Positions 49,824 through 57,761 of a DNA stretch of 64,000 nucleotides are shown piece by piece. This DNA is from Thiomicrospira cyclica ALM1 (lineage in GTDB: Bacteria; Pseudomonadota; Gammaproteobacteria; Thiomicrospirales; Thiomicrospiraceae): positions 620,001 through 684,000 of the forward strand of contig NC_015581.1 in NCBI RefSeq assembly GCF_000214825.1. Reading direction: 5' to 3'. The position numbers were made by a program, and so were the translations under genes. The notes under the pieces were generated by a model, which was not told where the DNA came from, made no database searches, and was given only the letters and a program-made list of their open reading frames with translations. How positions within the stretch are numbered: position 1 is the first letter of the stretch; each line of letters begins with the position of its first letter.

Positions 49824-50725
49824 ATCAAATCTATCGAAAACAGGTTGCGCTTTTGTTAGATGTTTTGCCAGATGTGGCCAAAGAAACCTGTTTTGCGATG
49901 CACGGTGGAACGGCAATTAATTTGTTTGTACGAAATATGCCTCGTCTATCGATTGATATCGACTTAACTTTCCTTAAAATCGCTGGCCGAAATGAAACAC
50001 TTGCAGGTATTAATGCCGCGTTACTACGAATAAAAGCGCGCATAGAAACGGTTCGCCCATCGGTGCGGATTGAGCATAAAGCTGAGGTTTGCAAACTTAT
50101 TATTGAAGAGCGTGGCGTCATCATTAAAGTTGAAGTGAATATGATCAGCCGAGGGGTATTGGCTTCACCAAAAGCAATGATGCTTTGCGAAATGGCGCAG
50201 GAAGCATTTGATGTTTTTTGCGCGATGCGGATTGTGCCTATGGCTCAACTGTATGGAGGCAAACTCTGTGCGGCTCTTGACCGGCAGCATCCGCGAGATT
50301 TGTTTGATGTTAAACTGTTGTTTGAAAATGAAGGTTTTACAGAAGAAATAAAACAAGGGTTGATGTTTGGTCTTGTAAGCAGTAATAGACCGACACATGA
50401 GATGCTAAATCCGAACCTACAAGACCAGCGCACAGCCTTTGAACAGCAGTTTAAAGGGATGACCACGCACCCATTCAGTTACGAAGATTATGAAACAACT
50501 CGGTTTAAACTTATCGAGCTTATAAAAGCCGGTTTAAATGATCAGGATAAGGCGTTTTTACTGAGTGTGAACCGATTGGAGCCGGATTGGTCGATTTACG
50601 ATTACAGACATTTTCCATCAGTTAAATGGAAATTACTCAACCTAGCCAAGTTTAAACAACTGAATCCTGTGAGTTACCAACAACAGTTGGGTGAACTTCA
50701 GGCTCTATTTACAGGCAACGTTTAA
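49820..50725 (+). CDS. abiEii: Type IV TA toxin, AbiEii nucleotidyltransferase
   Basis: 301-residue nucleotidyltransferase toxin. Signature elements: CFAMHGGTAINLF with Gly29-Gly30, then MPRLSIDIDLTF with Ser44-x-Asp46-x-Asp48 (metal-binding). Further on, VEVNMISRG and the conserved YGGKLCAALDRQHPRDLFDVKLLF are typical of AbiEii/AbiGii proteins. Start GTG 49820 overlaps the antitoxin stop (GTGA). Studied family members block growth by modifying tRNA; the target here is unknown. Both genes appear intact. Confidence 0.88.
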   Translation: MNQIYRKQVALLLDVLPDVAKETCFAMHGGTAINLFVRNMPRLSIDIDLTFLKIAGRNETLAGINAALLRIKARIETVRPSVRIEHKAEVCKLIIEERGVIIKVEVNMISRGVLASPKAMMLCEMAQEAFDVFCAMRIVPMAQLYGGKLCAALDRQHPRDLFDVKLLFENEGFTEEIKQGLMFGLVSSNRPTHEMLNPNLQDQRTAFEQQFKGMTTHPFSYEDYETTRFKLIELIKAGLNDQDKAFLLSVNRLEPDWSIYDYRHFPSVKWKLLNLAKFKQLNPVSYQQQLGELQALFTGNV

Positions 50726-50751
50726 TTGGATCGTGTAAGAAATGGCGCTGA

Positions 50752-50794
50752 CGAAGCCATCCGCATTACGTTCGATCAATTGTTAGTGGAGTGA
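50752..50794 (+). pseudogene. C-terminal remnant of an XRE antitoxin gene (copy 2)
   Basis: 43 bases closely matching the end of the decayed gene at 48630-48913, ending in ITFDQLLVE and stop. Nothing of the N-terminal part is upstream; abiEii ends 27 bases before it. Confidence 0.6.
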
Positions 50795-50837
50795 AAATAG
50801 GCTGTTAGCCACTTTTCAAGACATTAAGGTTTAAAAT

Positions 50838-51227
50838 ATGCCAGAAAAGCTAAAACCATTTAATCCGTTTGACTTCTTTGAAACGCAAGAAGAAATAAAT
50901 GCTTATCTTCAAGAATGTTTTCGTGATGAAGATCCTAATGTATTCGTTAATGCACTGGGGCACTTAGCTAAACATCATGGAATAGCCGAGGTATCAAAGG
51001 CAACCGGTTTAAACCGAGAAAGTTTATACAAAACATTTAGCGGCAAAGTCCAACCCAAATGGGACACAATTGCCCGAGTAATGCGTGCGATTCATGTAGA
51101 TATGATTGTTGAATTCGACACTGAACCCCGTTTTAAAACAATGGCGGCACAAGGCGATGTGAAAGAGGGCTTGGCTTTACTGGATAAGTTGGATGCGCAT
51201 TTTAAAACTAATACTGAAACTAACTAA
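50838..51227 (+). CDS. Orphan addiction-module antidote protein (HI1420 type) with unusual C-terminal tail
   Basis: 129 residues. Residues about 1-95 match the antidote family usually paired with a RelE-like toxin: FETQEEINAYLQECFRDEDPN and ALGHLAKHHGIAEVSKATG, then LNRESLYKTFSGKVQPKWDTIARVM. No toxin gene is beside it. The last 30 residues (AQGDVKEGLALLD...) resemble the N-terminal part of the XRE antitoxin pseudogene at both protein and DNA level, so this gene looks chimeric. A helix-turn-helix is expected in the centre, and it may now act only as a repressor. Confidence 0.75.
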   Translation: MPEKLKPFNPFDFFETQEEINAYLQECFRDEDPNVFVNALGHLAKHHGIAEVSKATGLNRESLYKTFSGKVQPKWDTIARVMRAIHVDMIVEFDTEPRFKTMAAQGDVKEGLALLDKLDAHFKTNTETN

Positions 51228-51260
51228 ATTACGATTGGGCGGGTTTATGGATTTGCACCG

Positions 51261-51437
51261 TATCAGCAGGCTTGGTTGTATGAACATGATGTGCCGTTGG
51301 TCAAGTGTTGGCGCGAGCATTTGGGCATGACTCAAGCGGAATTAGCACAGGCTTCCGGTGTTCAACAATCGGCGATTGAGCGTATTGAGCCCAGCATTGA
51401 TTACACCACGCAAAACCACGCTTGAAAACTCGCCAAA
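51261..51437 (+). pseudogene. Truncated XRE antitoxin gene (copy 3)
   Basis: Reads YQQAWLYEHDVPLVKCWREH then LGMTQAELAQASGVQQSAIE and RIEPSIDYT. A two-base deletion relative to copy 1 then gives an early TGA at 51423-51425, and a further one-base deletion follows. DNA similarity to 48696-48870 continues to about 51437. There is no start codon and no C terminus. The CAGGCCTG of copy 1 is CAGGCTTG here. Confidence 0.7.
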
Positions 51438-51454
51438 GTGTAAACATCCTCTAG

Positions 51455-51535
51455 TTAATGCCATGCATTTTTAGAGGTCTGTTCGTGCGTTTTTACCAAC
51501 CGATATTCTGACGGTGTCAGATTACCAAGTGATGC
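51455..51535 (-). pseudogene. C-terminal remnant of an IS3-family transposase
   Basis: On the minus strand the sequence reads ASLGNLTPSEYRLVKTHEQ, then TSKNAWH and a stop (TTA complement at 51455-51457). SLGNLTPSEY is the characteristic C-terminal motif of IS3 OrfB integrases. The rest of the element is missing. The homology stops within a few bases of the start of the tRNA-His-like repeat. Confidence 0.65.
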
Positions 51536-51577
51536 CTGTTGTCGAGGGTTCGATCCCCTTCGACCGCCCAACTTTCC
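51529..51577 (+). repeat. Repeat A, copy 2: tRNA-His 3'-half fragment (candidate att remnant)
   Basis: Matches tRNA-His from its anticodon to six bases beyond CCA at 42 of 49 positions, with no gaps. It retains GGGTTCGATCCCC of the T arm but has no 5' half, so it is not a functional tRNA. Several differences lie in the acceptor strand, suggesting it came from another organism's tRNA-His. Confidence 0.75.
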
Positions 51578-51655
51578 TGTCACTTCAAGCACTTATCTCT
51601 ATTTAATTTTTGTTTTTTCTGTGATACTCGAGTTCTTCTGTAATCTACTACAGAA

Positions 51656-52768
51656 TCACTTTTCCTGATTGGTTAACCACCAATACACCGCTTCTTGAGT
51701 TTCTTTTGTTGGTGTGGCATTGCGCTTTAGCCGAAGTTGGTCGACTTTCAATTCCCCGCGAACATAATGAAGCCCCAGGGTCGCTCGTTCCGGTGCTAAG
51801 ACTTTAAACACAAAATACTCACCACGCAACACTCGAGGGTTGTAACTGCCAATGCAGTGCTTCATATCGCTCCCTTCTTGCAGTAAGTCATAGGTATTGC
51901 TAATCGGCACAATCGTGTCACTACCGCTTAACCGACAAGCTGGGAAGAGGGTGTTCTTATGTTTTGCCCGTTGCAGACGATTGTAGTGGGTCACTAACCG
52001 ATCGTGTAGGGCATGCAGGCCATCGAGTTGGCGGCAGTTTTGCAGTTGTCGTCTCGCCTGGGGTTGCTCTGCTTGGCCTGCCATTGCTAAGGTGTCGCGC
52101 AAGGTAGTGCGGATACTCAAAATGTCGGTATCGTCTAAATCGTAAATAAACGGATAGTCCATAATATCGGGCTGATCGATTAACCAAATCGCTAGGTCGC
52201 GGTGCAGGCGTTGGAACCGACTGAGCAAACGCGCATCAAAGCGGGCATAGAGTTCACGAATGAGATGAATATCTTGTTGGTTAAAATCGGTGGCTTGATA
52301 TTTATTGAGCAGTTTTAATACCGCAGGGCTGGCGGGCAGGTTGTGCAATGCGAGTATTTGGGTGCGCTTTAACCCAAACAAGGGAAAAACATCATCCGGT
52401 GTTAAGCAGGCCTGCTTGGCGTGTTCCATAATAAACCACACCAACAGTGGGGCGCTAACCAGTAACTCTTGCGCCGCTTTTGAGCGACTCACAAACCATA
52501 AACTACTAAAGGTATGTTGCCGAAACCGTGTTTCAAAAGCGAGCAGGGCGTCTGCCAGTTCACTTGGAAATTGAGCATGCCAATGCGTACCCTCCGGCGT
52601 GTTAAACAACCAAGCCAGTGATAAGCCCTTATCTTCATGGTAAGCGTTTACAAAACGCTGATTCGAAATATCATTAATCCAAGAAACCCCTTCCGACCAA
52701 GGTGTCAGCTCGAGTGCCAATGGGTAACCAAAGGTTTGGCTCATATCAATACGAAGCGGTTGCACCAT
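51656..52768 (-). CDS. PcfJ-like protein
   Basis: 370 residues from ATG 52768 (GGGAG six bases upstream; an in-frame GTG lies two codons earlier). The C-terminal 100 residues resemble PcfJ: NTYDLLQEGSDMKHCIGSYN..V..GEYFVFKV, ERATLGLHYV and DQLRLKRNATP. The N-terminal 250 residues are helical and unrecognised. PcfJ-like proteins occur on plasmids and phage-like elements; the function is unknown. It lies between the tRNA-His-like repeat and repeat B copy 2, on the opposite strand to its neighbours. One CAGGCCTG is present. Confidence 0.7.
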   Translation of the reverse strand: MVQPLRIDMSQTFGYPLALELTPWSEGVSWINDISNQRFVNAYHEDKGLSLAWLFNTPEGTHWHAQFPSELADALLAFETRFRQHTFSSLWFVSRSKAAQELLVSAPLLVWFIMEHAKQACLTPDDVFPLFGLKRTQILALHNLPASPAVLKLLNKYQATDFNQQDIHLIRELYARFDARLLSRFQRLHRDLAIWLIDQPDIMDYPFIYDLDDTDILSIRTTLRDTLAMAGQAEQPQARRQLQNCRQLDGLHALHDRLVTHYNRLQRAKHKNTLFPACRLSGSDTIVPISNTYDLLQEGSDMKHCIGSYNPRVLRGEYFVFKVLAPERATLGLHYVRGELKVDQLRLKRNATPTKETQEAVYWWLTNQEK

Positions 52769-52883
52769 AGTCACTCCCGGGAAAAAAGGGTGGTAGAAGG
52801 TTCATTTTAATGAAATGAAGGCTAACGTGCAAAACTTGGGTTAATGATATCGACAATGCTTGTCGTATGAGTTTTGTAAGACT

Positions 52884-52912
52884 TTGACATTAAGTTATGG
52901 CGTGGTTATATT
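52884..52912 (+). promoter_or_regulatory. Promoter of the DUF262 gene
   Basis: TTGACA (52884-52889), a 17-base spacer and TATATT (52907-52912). It is 112 bases ahead of the start codon and upstream of repeat B copy 2. Confidence 0.75.
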
Positions 52913-52974
52913 GGGGTAATTTACGCAAAAAAACATTGGATACATAAGATCCCCTTAAAGATTAACTTGCCGAA

Positions 52975-53009
52975 ATTGGGTTAGTAGCCCCTAATATTTA
53001 ATGAGTAAA
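52975..53009 (+). repeat. Repeat B, copy 2 (35 bp)
   Basis: 33 of 35 bases identical to 48493-48527. It still reads LVAPNI and a stop, the C-terminal codons of the hypothetical gene, but no upstream part of that gene is present. It ends 15 bases before the DUF262 start codon. Confidence 0.85.
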
Positions 53010-53024
53010 TAACGAGGCATAAAA

Positions 53025-54833
53025 ATGGCCGTACAAAGTCAAAAATATTCTGTTAACCAATATTTGATCGAAACCTTGCTCAGCTGGGTGAAGTCCGGTG
53101 AAATTGCCATACCTGAGATTCAGCGTCCATTTGTATGGGAAGCCGCGAAAGTGCGTGACCTCATGGACAGTCTATACAAAGGCTACCCTGTGGGGTACAT
53201 CATTGCTTGGCGCAGTGCCAATATCAAACTGAAAGATGGTAGTTTTTCAGACGGTAAAAAAATCCTCATTGACGGCCAACAACGGATCACAGCTTTAACG
53301 GCCGCACTACTCGGCGATCGCGTCGTCGATAAAACCTATCAAAAAATCCGCATCAAAATCGCGTTTAATCCGGAAAAAGAACTGTTTGAAGTAAGCAATC
53401 CCGCTATAGAGCGCAACAGTTTATGGATTGCGGACATTGCTCCTTTAATGAGTGGTGAAGAAAAAATACATAAAGTCGTACGTGCCTATTTAGATAAAAA
53501 TCCAGACGTTAATGAAGACCAACTGTTTGATCGTCTCGAACAATTAACCGATATCGCAAAAAAACAAATTGGGATGATTGAGCTGGCGCCTGATTTGGAT
53601 ATAGAAACCGTTACCGAAATCTTTATTCGCATTAACTCCGCGGGTGTAGTCCTCAGCCAAGCCGATTTCGCAATGTCTAAAATAGCCGCAAATGAAGCAC
53701 TTGATGGTCACAACCTGCGCAAAGGGATTGATTACTTTTGCCACTTAGCGATAGCGCCTGAGTTTTTAAGCCATATTGAGCAAAATGATAGCGCTTTTAC
53801 CTCAACGGATTACTTCAAGAGCATTAAATGGTTGGGTAAAGAAAACGATGATTTGTATGATCCCAGCTATAACGATTTGCTACGGGTTGCGCTGTTAAGT
53901 GAGTTTAAGCGAGGTAAGTTTTCTGATCTGGTGAGCCTGTTATCAGGGCGTAATTTTGAACAACGTACCTACGAACGGTCCATCGAAGAAGATTCGTTTG
54001 CAAAACTTGCCGAAGGCGTGAAAACCTTTAGCAATGAAACAAACTTTAAACGGTTTATTATGATCATTCGTTCGGCAGGCTTTATTGATAAAAGCCTGAT
54101 CCGATCACGTGGCGCACTGAACTTTGCCTATGCCCTATACTTAATTCTCAAACGCCAATACGGCAACACGCCCCAGCTTGAGGGCTGGGTAAAGCGCTGG
54201 TTTGTCATGTCCATGTTGACCGGGCGCTATTCCAGTTCGCCAGAATCACAGTTTGACTATGACATAAAACAAATTGCCGAAAAACCCTTTGAAGACATTC
54301 TACAAGATGTTGAGGCATCCGAGTTATCCGATGCCTTTTGGGATCTAGGGCTGGTGCAAAACTTAACAACCAGCTCTATCAATATTCCAGCGTTTAAAGT
54401 GTTTTTAGCCGCGCAAGTGTATCTTGGCTACAAAGGATTTTTATCTCGTGATATAACGGTAAAAAGTATGCTGGAAACCCGCGGCGACATTCACCACGTA
54501 TTCCCCAAAGCGTTTTTGAAGAAAAAAGGCCTTACCATTGGGCGCTACAACCAAATAGCCAATCTTGTTTATTTACAGCAAGACATCAATATCGCCATTA
54601 GTGACAAACAGCCCGCGGAGTATATGCAAACGGTTTTTGAGCAATGCCAAACAGGTGATATGGTGTATGGCAGTATCGTAAACCAAGCCGACTTAGAGGC
54701 CAACCTCGCGCAAAATGCGCTACCCATAGACCCATCCGCCTACGCGTTTGAAAACTACGATAACTTTTTAACAGCCCGACGCCAGCACATGGCCAAACTG
54801 ATGAAGGATTACTATCAGCGGTTATCTGGTTAA
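53025..54833 (+). CDS. DUF262 / HNH-like GmrSD-family protein
   Basis: 602 residues. The N-terminal DUF262 (ParB/Srx-like NTPase) domain has IPEIQRPFVWEAAKVRDLMDSL from residue 29 and the signature LIDGQQRITAL (DGQQR 83-87), plus IFIRINSAG. The C-terminal region carries GDIHHVFPKAFL (His490-His491) followed by NQIANLVYL, matching the DUF1524/HNH nuclease half of type IV restriction enzymes such as GmrSD. It is a single-chain fusion with its own promoter. Likely a defence nuclease against modified or phage DNA; the target is unknown. Confidence 0.82.
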   Translation: MAVQSQKYSVNQYLIETLLSWVKSGEIAIPEIQRPFVWEAAKVRDLMDSLYKGYPVGYIIAWRSANIKLKDGSFSDGKKILIDGQQRITALTAALLGDRVVDKTYQKIRIKIAFNPEKELFEVSNPAIERNSLWIADIAPLMSGEEKIHKVVRAYLDKNPDVNEDQLFDRLEQLTDIAKKQIGMIELAPDLDIETVTEIFIRINSAGVVLSQADFAMSKIAANEALDGHNLRKGIDYFCHLAIAPEFLSHIEQNDSAFTSTDYFKSIKWLGKENDDLYDPSYNDLLRVALLSEFKRGKFSDLVSLLSGRNFEQRTYERSIEEDSFAKLAEGVKTFSNETNFKRFIMIIRSAGFIDKSLIRSRGALNFAYALYLILKRQYGNTPQLEGWVKRWFVMSMLTGRYSSSPESQFDYDIKQIAEKPFEDILQDVEASELSDAFWDLGLVQNLTTSSINIPAFKVFLAAQVYLGYKGFLSRDITVKSMLETRGDIHHVFPKAFLKKKGLTIGRYNQIANLVYLQQDINIAISDKQPAEYMQTVFEQCQTGDMVYGSIVNQADLEANLAQNALPIDPSAYAFENYDNFLTARRQHMAKLMKDYYQRLSG

Positions 54834-54942
54834 CTTTTGAGTATATGAACGGATATTTAAGAACTGGGTAATCAGCACCACTATAATGGGTGTCATTGTG
54901 TAAACATCCTTTTAAATTTAAGAAAACGGAAACAATTGTTCA

Positions 54943-57357
54943 ATGGCCATTAAAAAAACCGAGCTTTATTCTTCACTTTGGGCGAGCGCCGATAGCTTAC
55001 GCGGCGGCATGGATGCCAGTCAGTACAAGGATTATGTGTTGACCTTGCTGTTTATGAAATACGTGTCCGACAAATACAAGGGTGACCCCTATGGCATGAT
55101 TGATGTGCCGGAAGGTGCCAGCTTTGACGACATGGTGCGGCTTAGAGGCGATAAAGAAATCGGTGATAAGCTGAATAAAATCATTGGCGCATTAGCCGAA
55201 GCCAATGATCTTAAAGGCGTGATTGACGTGGCCGACTTCAACGATGAAGAAAAGCTCGGCAAAGGCAAGGATATGGTCGATCGTTTAAGCGATCTCGTCG
55301 GGATCTTTGGCAAGTTGGATTTATCCTCCAATCGTGCCGATGGTGATGATTTGTTGGGCGATGCTTACGAATACCTAATGCGCCACTTTGCAACCGAATC
55401 CGGTAAATCAAAAGGTCAATTTTACACCCCTTCGGAAGTGTCGCGTATTTTGGCAAAAGTGGTCGGAATCAATCAAGATACCTCACAAGATGCCACGGTG
55501 TACGACCCGACTTGCGGTTCGGGTTCGTTGTTGTTAAAAGTGAACGACGAAGCGCCGCGCGGCTTAACCATTTACGGTCAAGAAATGGATAACGCCACCA
55601 GCGCCTTGGCGCGCATGAATATGATTCTGCAAAACAACGCCACCGCCAAAATCTGGAAGGGCAACACACTCGCCGACCCGCAATGGAAAGACGGCAATGG
55701 TCAACTTAAAACCTTTGATTTTGCTGTGGCCAATCCGCCGTTCTCCAGTAAAAACTGGACCAGCGGTTTAAATCTGACCGATGACGAGTTTGCACGCTTT
55801 ACTTGGGGCACGCCACCGGAAAAAAATGGCGACTATGCGTTTTTACTGCATATCCTCAAATCATTAAAAAGCAGCGGTAAAGCGGCGGTGATTTTACCGC
55901 ACGGCGTGTTATTCCGCGGCAATGCCGAAGCGCGTATTCGCGAAAACCTGATTAAACAAGGCTACATCAAAGGCATTATCGGCTTGCCCGCTAACCTGTT
56001 TTACGGCACCGGTATTCCGGCGTGTATTATTGTGATCGACAAACAACACGCTAACGCCCGCACTGGCATTTTTATGATCGATGCCAGCAAAGGCTTTATC
56101 AAAGACGGCAACAAAAACCGTCTGCGTTCGCAGGACATTCACAAAGTGGTCGATGTGTTTAATAAACAAATCGAACTGCCACGTTACAGCCGCATGGTTA
56201 ACTTGGCCGAAGTGGCGGGCAATGACTACAACCTCAATATTCCGCGTTATATCGATTCATCCGAACCGGAGGATCTGCACGATTTAACCGCCCATTTACA
56301 AGGCGGCATCCCCAATGCTGACATTGATGCGTTGGGTGAATACTGGCAAGTGTTTCCAACCATCCGCCAAAGTTTGTTTCAACCCACCAGGCCTGGTTAC
56401 AGCGAAGGTTTGGTCGAGGCGAATCAAGTCAAACCCACCATTCTGGCGCATCCCGAATTTATTGCCTTTGCGGACAAAAGTCTGTTGCCGTTTAAAAACT
56501 GGGCAGACAGCGCACCGCTAAGCCAAATACAAATCGGTGACAGCCCAAAAACCCTAATTTTTGAACTTTCCGAAAACTTGCTGAATGCCTATGCCGACAG
56601 CCCACTGCTCAGCAAATACGACATTTATCAAATTCTGATGGACTACTGGGCGGACGTGATGCAAGACGATGTGTACGTGCTGGTGCAAGATGGCTGGGCG
56701 GCGGGCAATCGGTTGCGTGAATTAGTGGTCGCCAAAGGCGAAAAACTTAAAGAAACGCCCGATTTAATGATCGGCAAAGCCAAATACAAAGCCGAACTGA
56801 TACCACCAGGCCTGGTGGTGGCGCGTTACTTTGCCGAGCAACAAGCGCAAATCGAACAACAGCAAACCGAACTCGATGCGATCAGTCAGCAACTCGAAAC
56901 GCTGACTGAAGAACACAGCGGCGAAGAGGGACTATTAAACGACGCGATGAACGACAAGGACAAAGTCACCAAAGCCAGCGTCACCGCACGGTTAAAACAC
57001 GCCAGTGATGCCGAAGAAATTGCGTTGCTCAAACAAGCTAGCCGTTTGTATGAGGACGAAGCTAAAGCCAAAAAAACACTCAAAGACAGCCAAGAAACGC
57101 TGGATAAGGCGGTGTTGGCGCACTATGCAGGCCTGCTGGAAGCGGAGATCAAACAATTGGTGATTCAAGACAAATGGCTGGCAACACTTGAAAGCAATAT
57201 CATCGCGGAAATTGAGCGCGTGACCCAACAACTCGCCAATCGGGTGAAAGAGCTAGAAGAGCGCTACGCCGAACCCTTGCCGCAGATTGAAAACAATGTA
57301 AACGCTTTGAGTGCCAAAGTCGCCGAACACCTTAAAGCCATGGGGTTGGAAGTCTAA
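54943..57357 (+). CDS. hsdM: Type I restriction-modification DNA methyltransferase subunit
   Basis: 804-residue N6-adenine methyltransferase. The HsdM N-terminal helical domain (about 1-135) includes DYVLTLLFMKYVSDKY. Motif I is DPTCGSGSLLLKV from 188, motif IV NPPF at 264-267, and GQFYTPSEV precedes motif I. Residues about 610-800 add a long coiled-coil extension (Glu/Gln/Lys-rich), so the protein is larger than classical EcoKI-type HsdM. TATAAT at 54882-54887 may be its -10. Three CAGGCCTG palindromes occur. Works with HsdS (58176) and HsdR (60460). Confidence 0.93.
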   Translation: MAIKKTELYSSLWASADSLRGGMDASQYKDYVLTLLFMKYVSDKYKGDPYGMIDVPEGASFDDMVRLRGDKEIGDKLNKIIGALAEANDLKGVIDVADFNDEEKLGKGKDMVDRLSDLVGIFGKLDLSSNRADGDDLLGDAYEYLMRHFATESGKSKGQFYTPSEVSRILAKVVGINQDTSQDATVYDPTCGSGSLLLKVNDEAPRGLTIYGQEMDNATSALARMNMILQNNATAKIWKGNTLADPQWKDGNGQLKTFDFAVANPPFSSKNWTSGLNLTDDEFARFTWGTPPEKNGDYAFLLHILKSLKSSGKAAVILPHGVLFRGNAEARIRENLIKQGYIKGIIGLPANLFYGTGIPACIIVIDKQHANARTGIFMIDASKGFIKDGNKNRLRSQDIHKVVDVFNKQIELPRYSRMVNLAEVAGNDYNLNIPRYIDSSEPEDLHDLTAHLQGGIPNADIDALGEYWQVFPTIRQSLFQPTRPGYSEGLVEANQVKPTILAHPEFIAFADKSLLPFKNWADSAPLSQIQIGDSPKTLIFELSENLLNAYADSPLLSKYDIYQILMDYWADVMQDDVYVLVQDGWAAGNRLRELVVAKGEKLKETPDLMIGKAKYKAELIPPGLVVARYFAEQQAQIEQQQTELDAISQQLETLTEEHSGEEGLLNDAMNDKDKVTKASVTARLKHASDAEEIALLKQASRLYEDEAKAKKTLKDSQETLDKAVLAHYAGLLEAEIKQLVIQDKWLATLESNIIAEIERVTQQLANRVKELEERYAEPLPQIENNVNALSAKVAEHLKAMGLEV

Positions 57358-57454
57358 ATGAGGGAATAAATTGCCATGTTTCGAATCAGTGCGAAACGAT
57401 TAAGCTGGACGCATGATCGGCTAGTTACGTGCCAAAGACGTTATTTTTGTAATT

Positions 57455-57471
57455 TATCTCAAAGTGAGATA
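57455..57471. promoter_or_regulatory. Perfect palindromic operator of higBA
   Basis: TATCTCA, spacer AAG, TGAGATA: a perfect 7-base inverted repeat ending two bases before the higB ATG. Its position and size match operators bound by HigA-type antitoxins. Confidence 0.75.
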
Positions 57472-57473
57472 TT

Positions 57474-57761
57474 ATGAGAATCATTAGTAATCGAGCGTTA
57501 GTTGAGTTTGCACAAACCCATCCACAAGCGCAGAGCGTGTTGCAAGGTTGGCGTCAGGTGATTGAAAAAAACAGCTTCGCGAACTGGGCACAACTCAAAA
57601 AGACATTCAACTCGGTTGATAAAGTAGCCGATTTGGCTGTGTTTGATGTGGGGGGCAACAAATATCGCATCATTGCCTATATCCGTTTTGAAAAACAAAT
57701 TTTATACATTAAAGCCGTGTTAACCCATTCGGAATACGATAAAGGAGCGTGGAAATCATGA
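57474..57761 (+). CDS. higB: HigB-type mRNA interferase toxin
   Basis: 95 residues of the HigB (RelE superfamily) family. Signatures: RALVEFAQTHPQAQ, LQGWRQVIEKNSFANWAQLK, VFDVGGNKYRIIAYIRF and the C-terminal YIKAVLTHSEYDKG. It would cleave mRNA on the ribosome. It has no separate SD because the palindromic operator abuts the start codon. Overlaps higA by four bases (toxin first, as usual for hig). The pair sits between hsdM and hsdS, on the same strand. Confidence 0.9.
   Translation: MRIISNRALVEFAQTHPQAQSVLQGWRQVIEKNSFANWAQLKKTFNSVDKVADLAVFDVGGNKYRIIAYIRFEKQILYIKAVLTHSEYDKGAWKS

Larger units (their letters stand above)
51228..51655. other. 428-bp debris region
   Basis: Holds an XRE antitoxin fragment (51261-51437), an IS3-type transposase C-terminal remnant on the minus strand (51455-51535), and the tRNA-His-like repeat (51529-51577). 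About 80 AT-rich bases without a recognisable feature follow, up to the end of the PcfJ-like gene. Confidence 0.7.

Noticed and set aside
51438-54910. Shared 13-mer GTGTAAACATCCT at 51438-51450 and 54898-54910, considered as IS ends.
   Set aside because: Within an accessory region of this size one or two 13-base coincidences are expected by chance, and there is no matching transposase at the second site.
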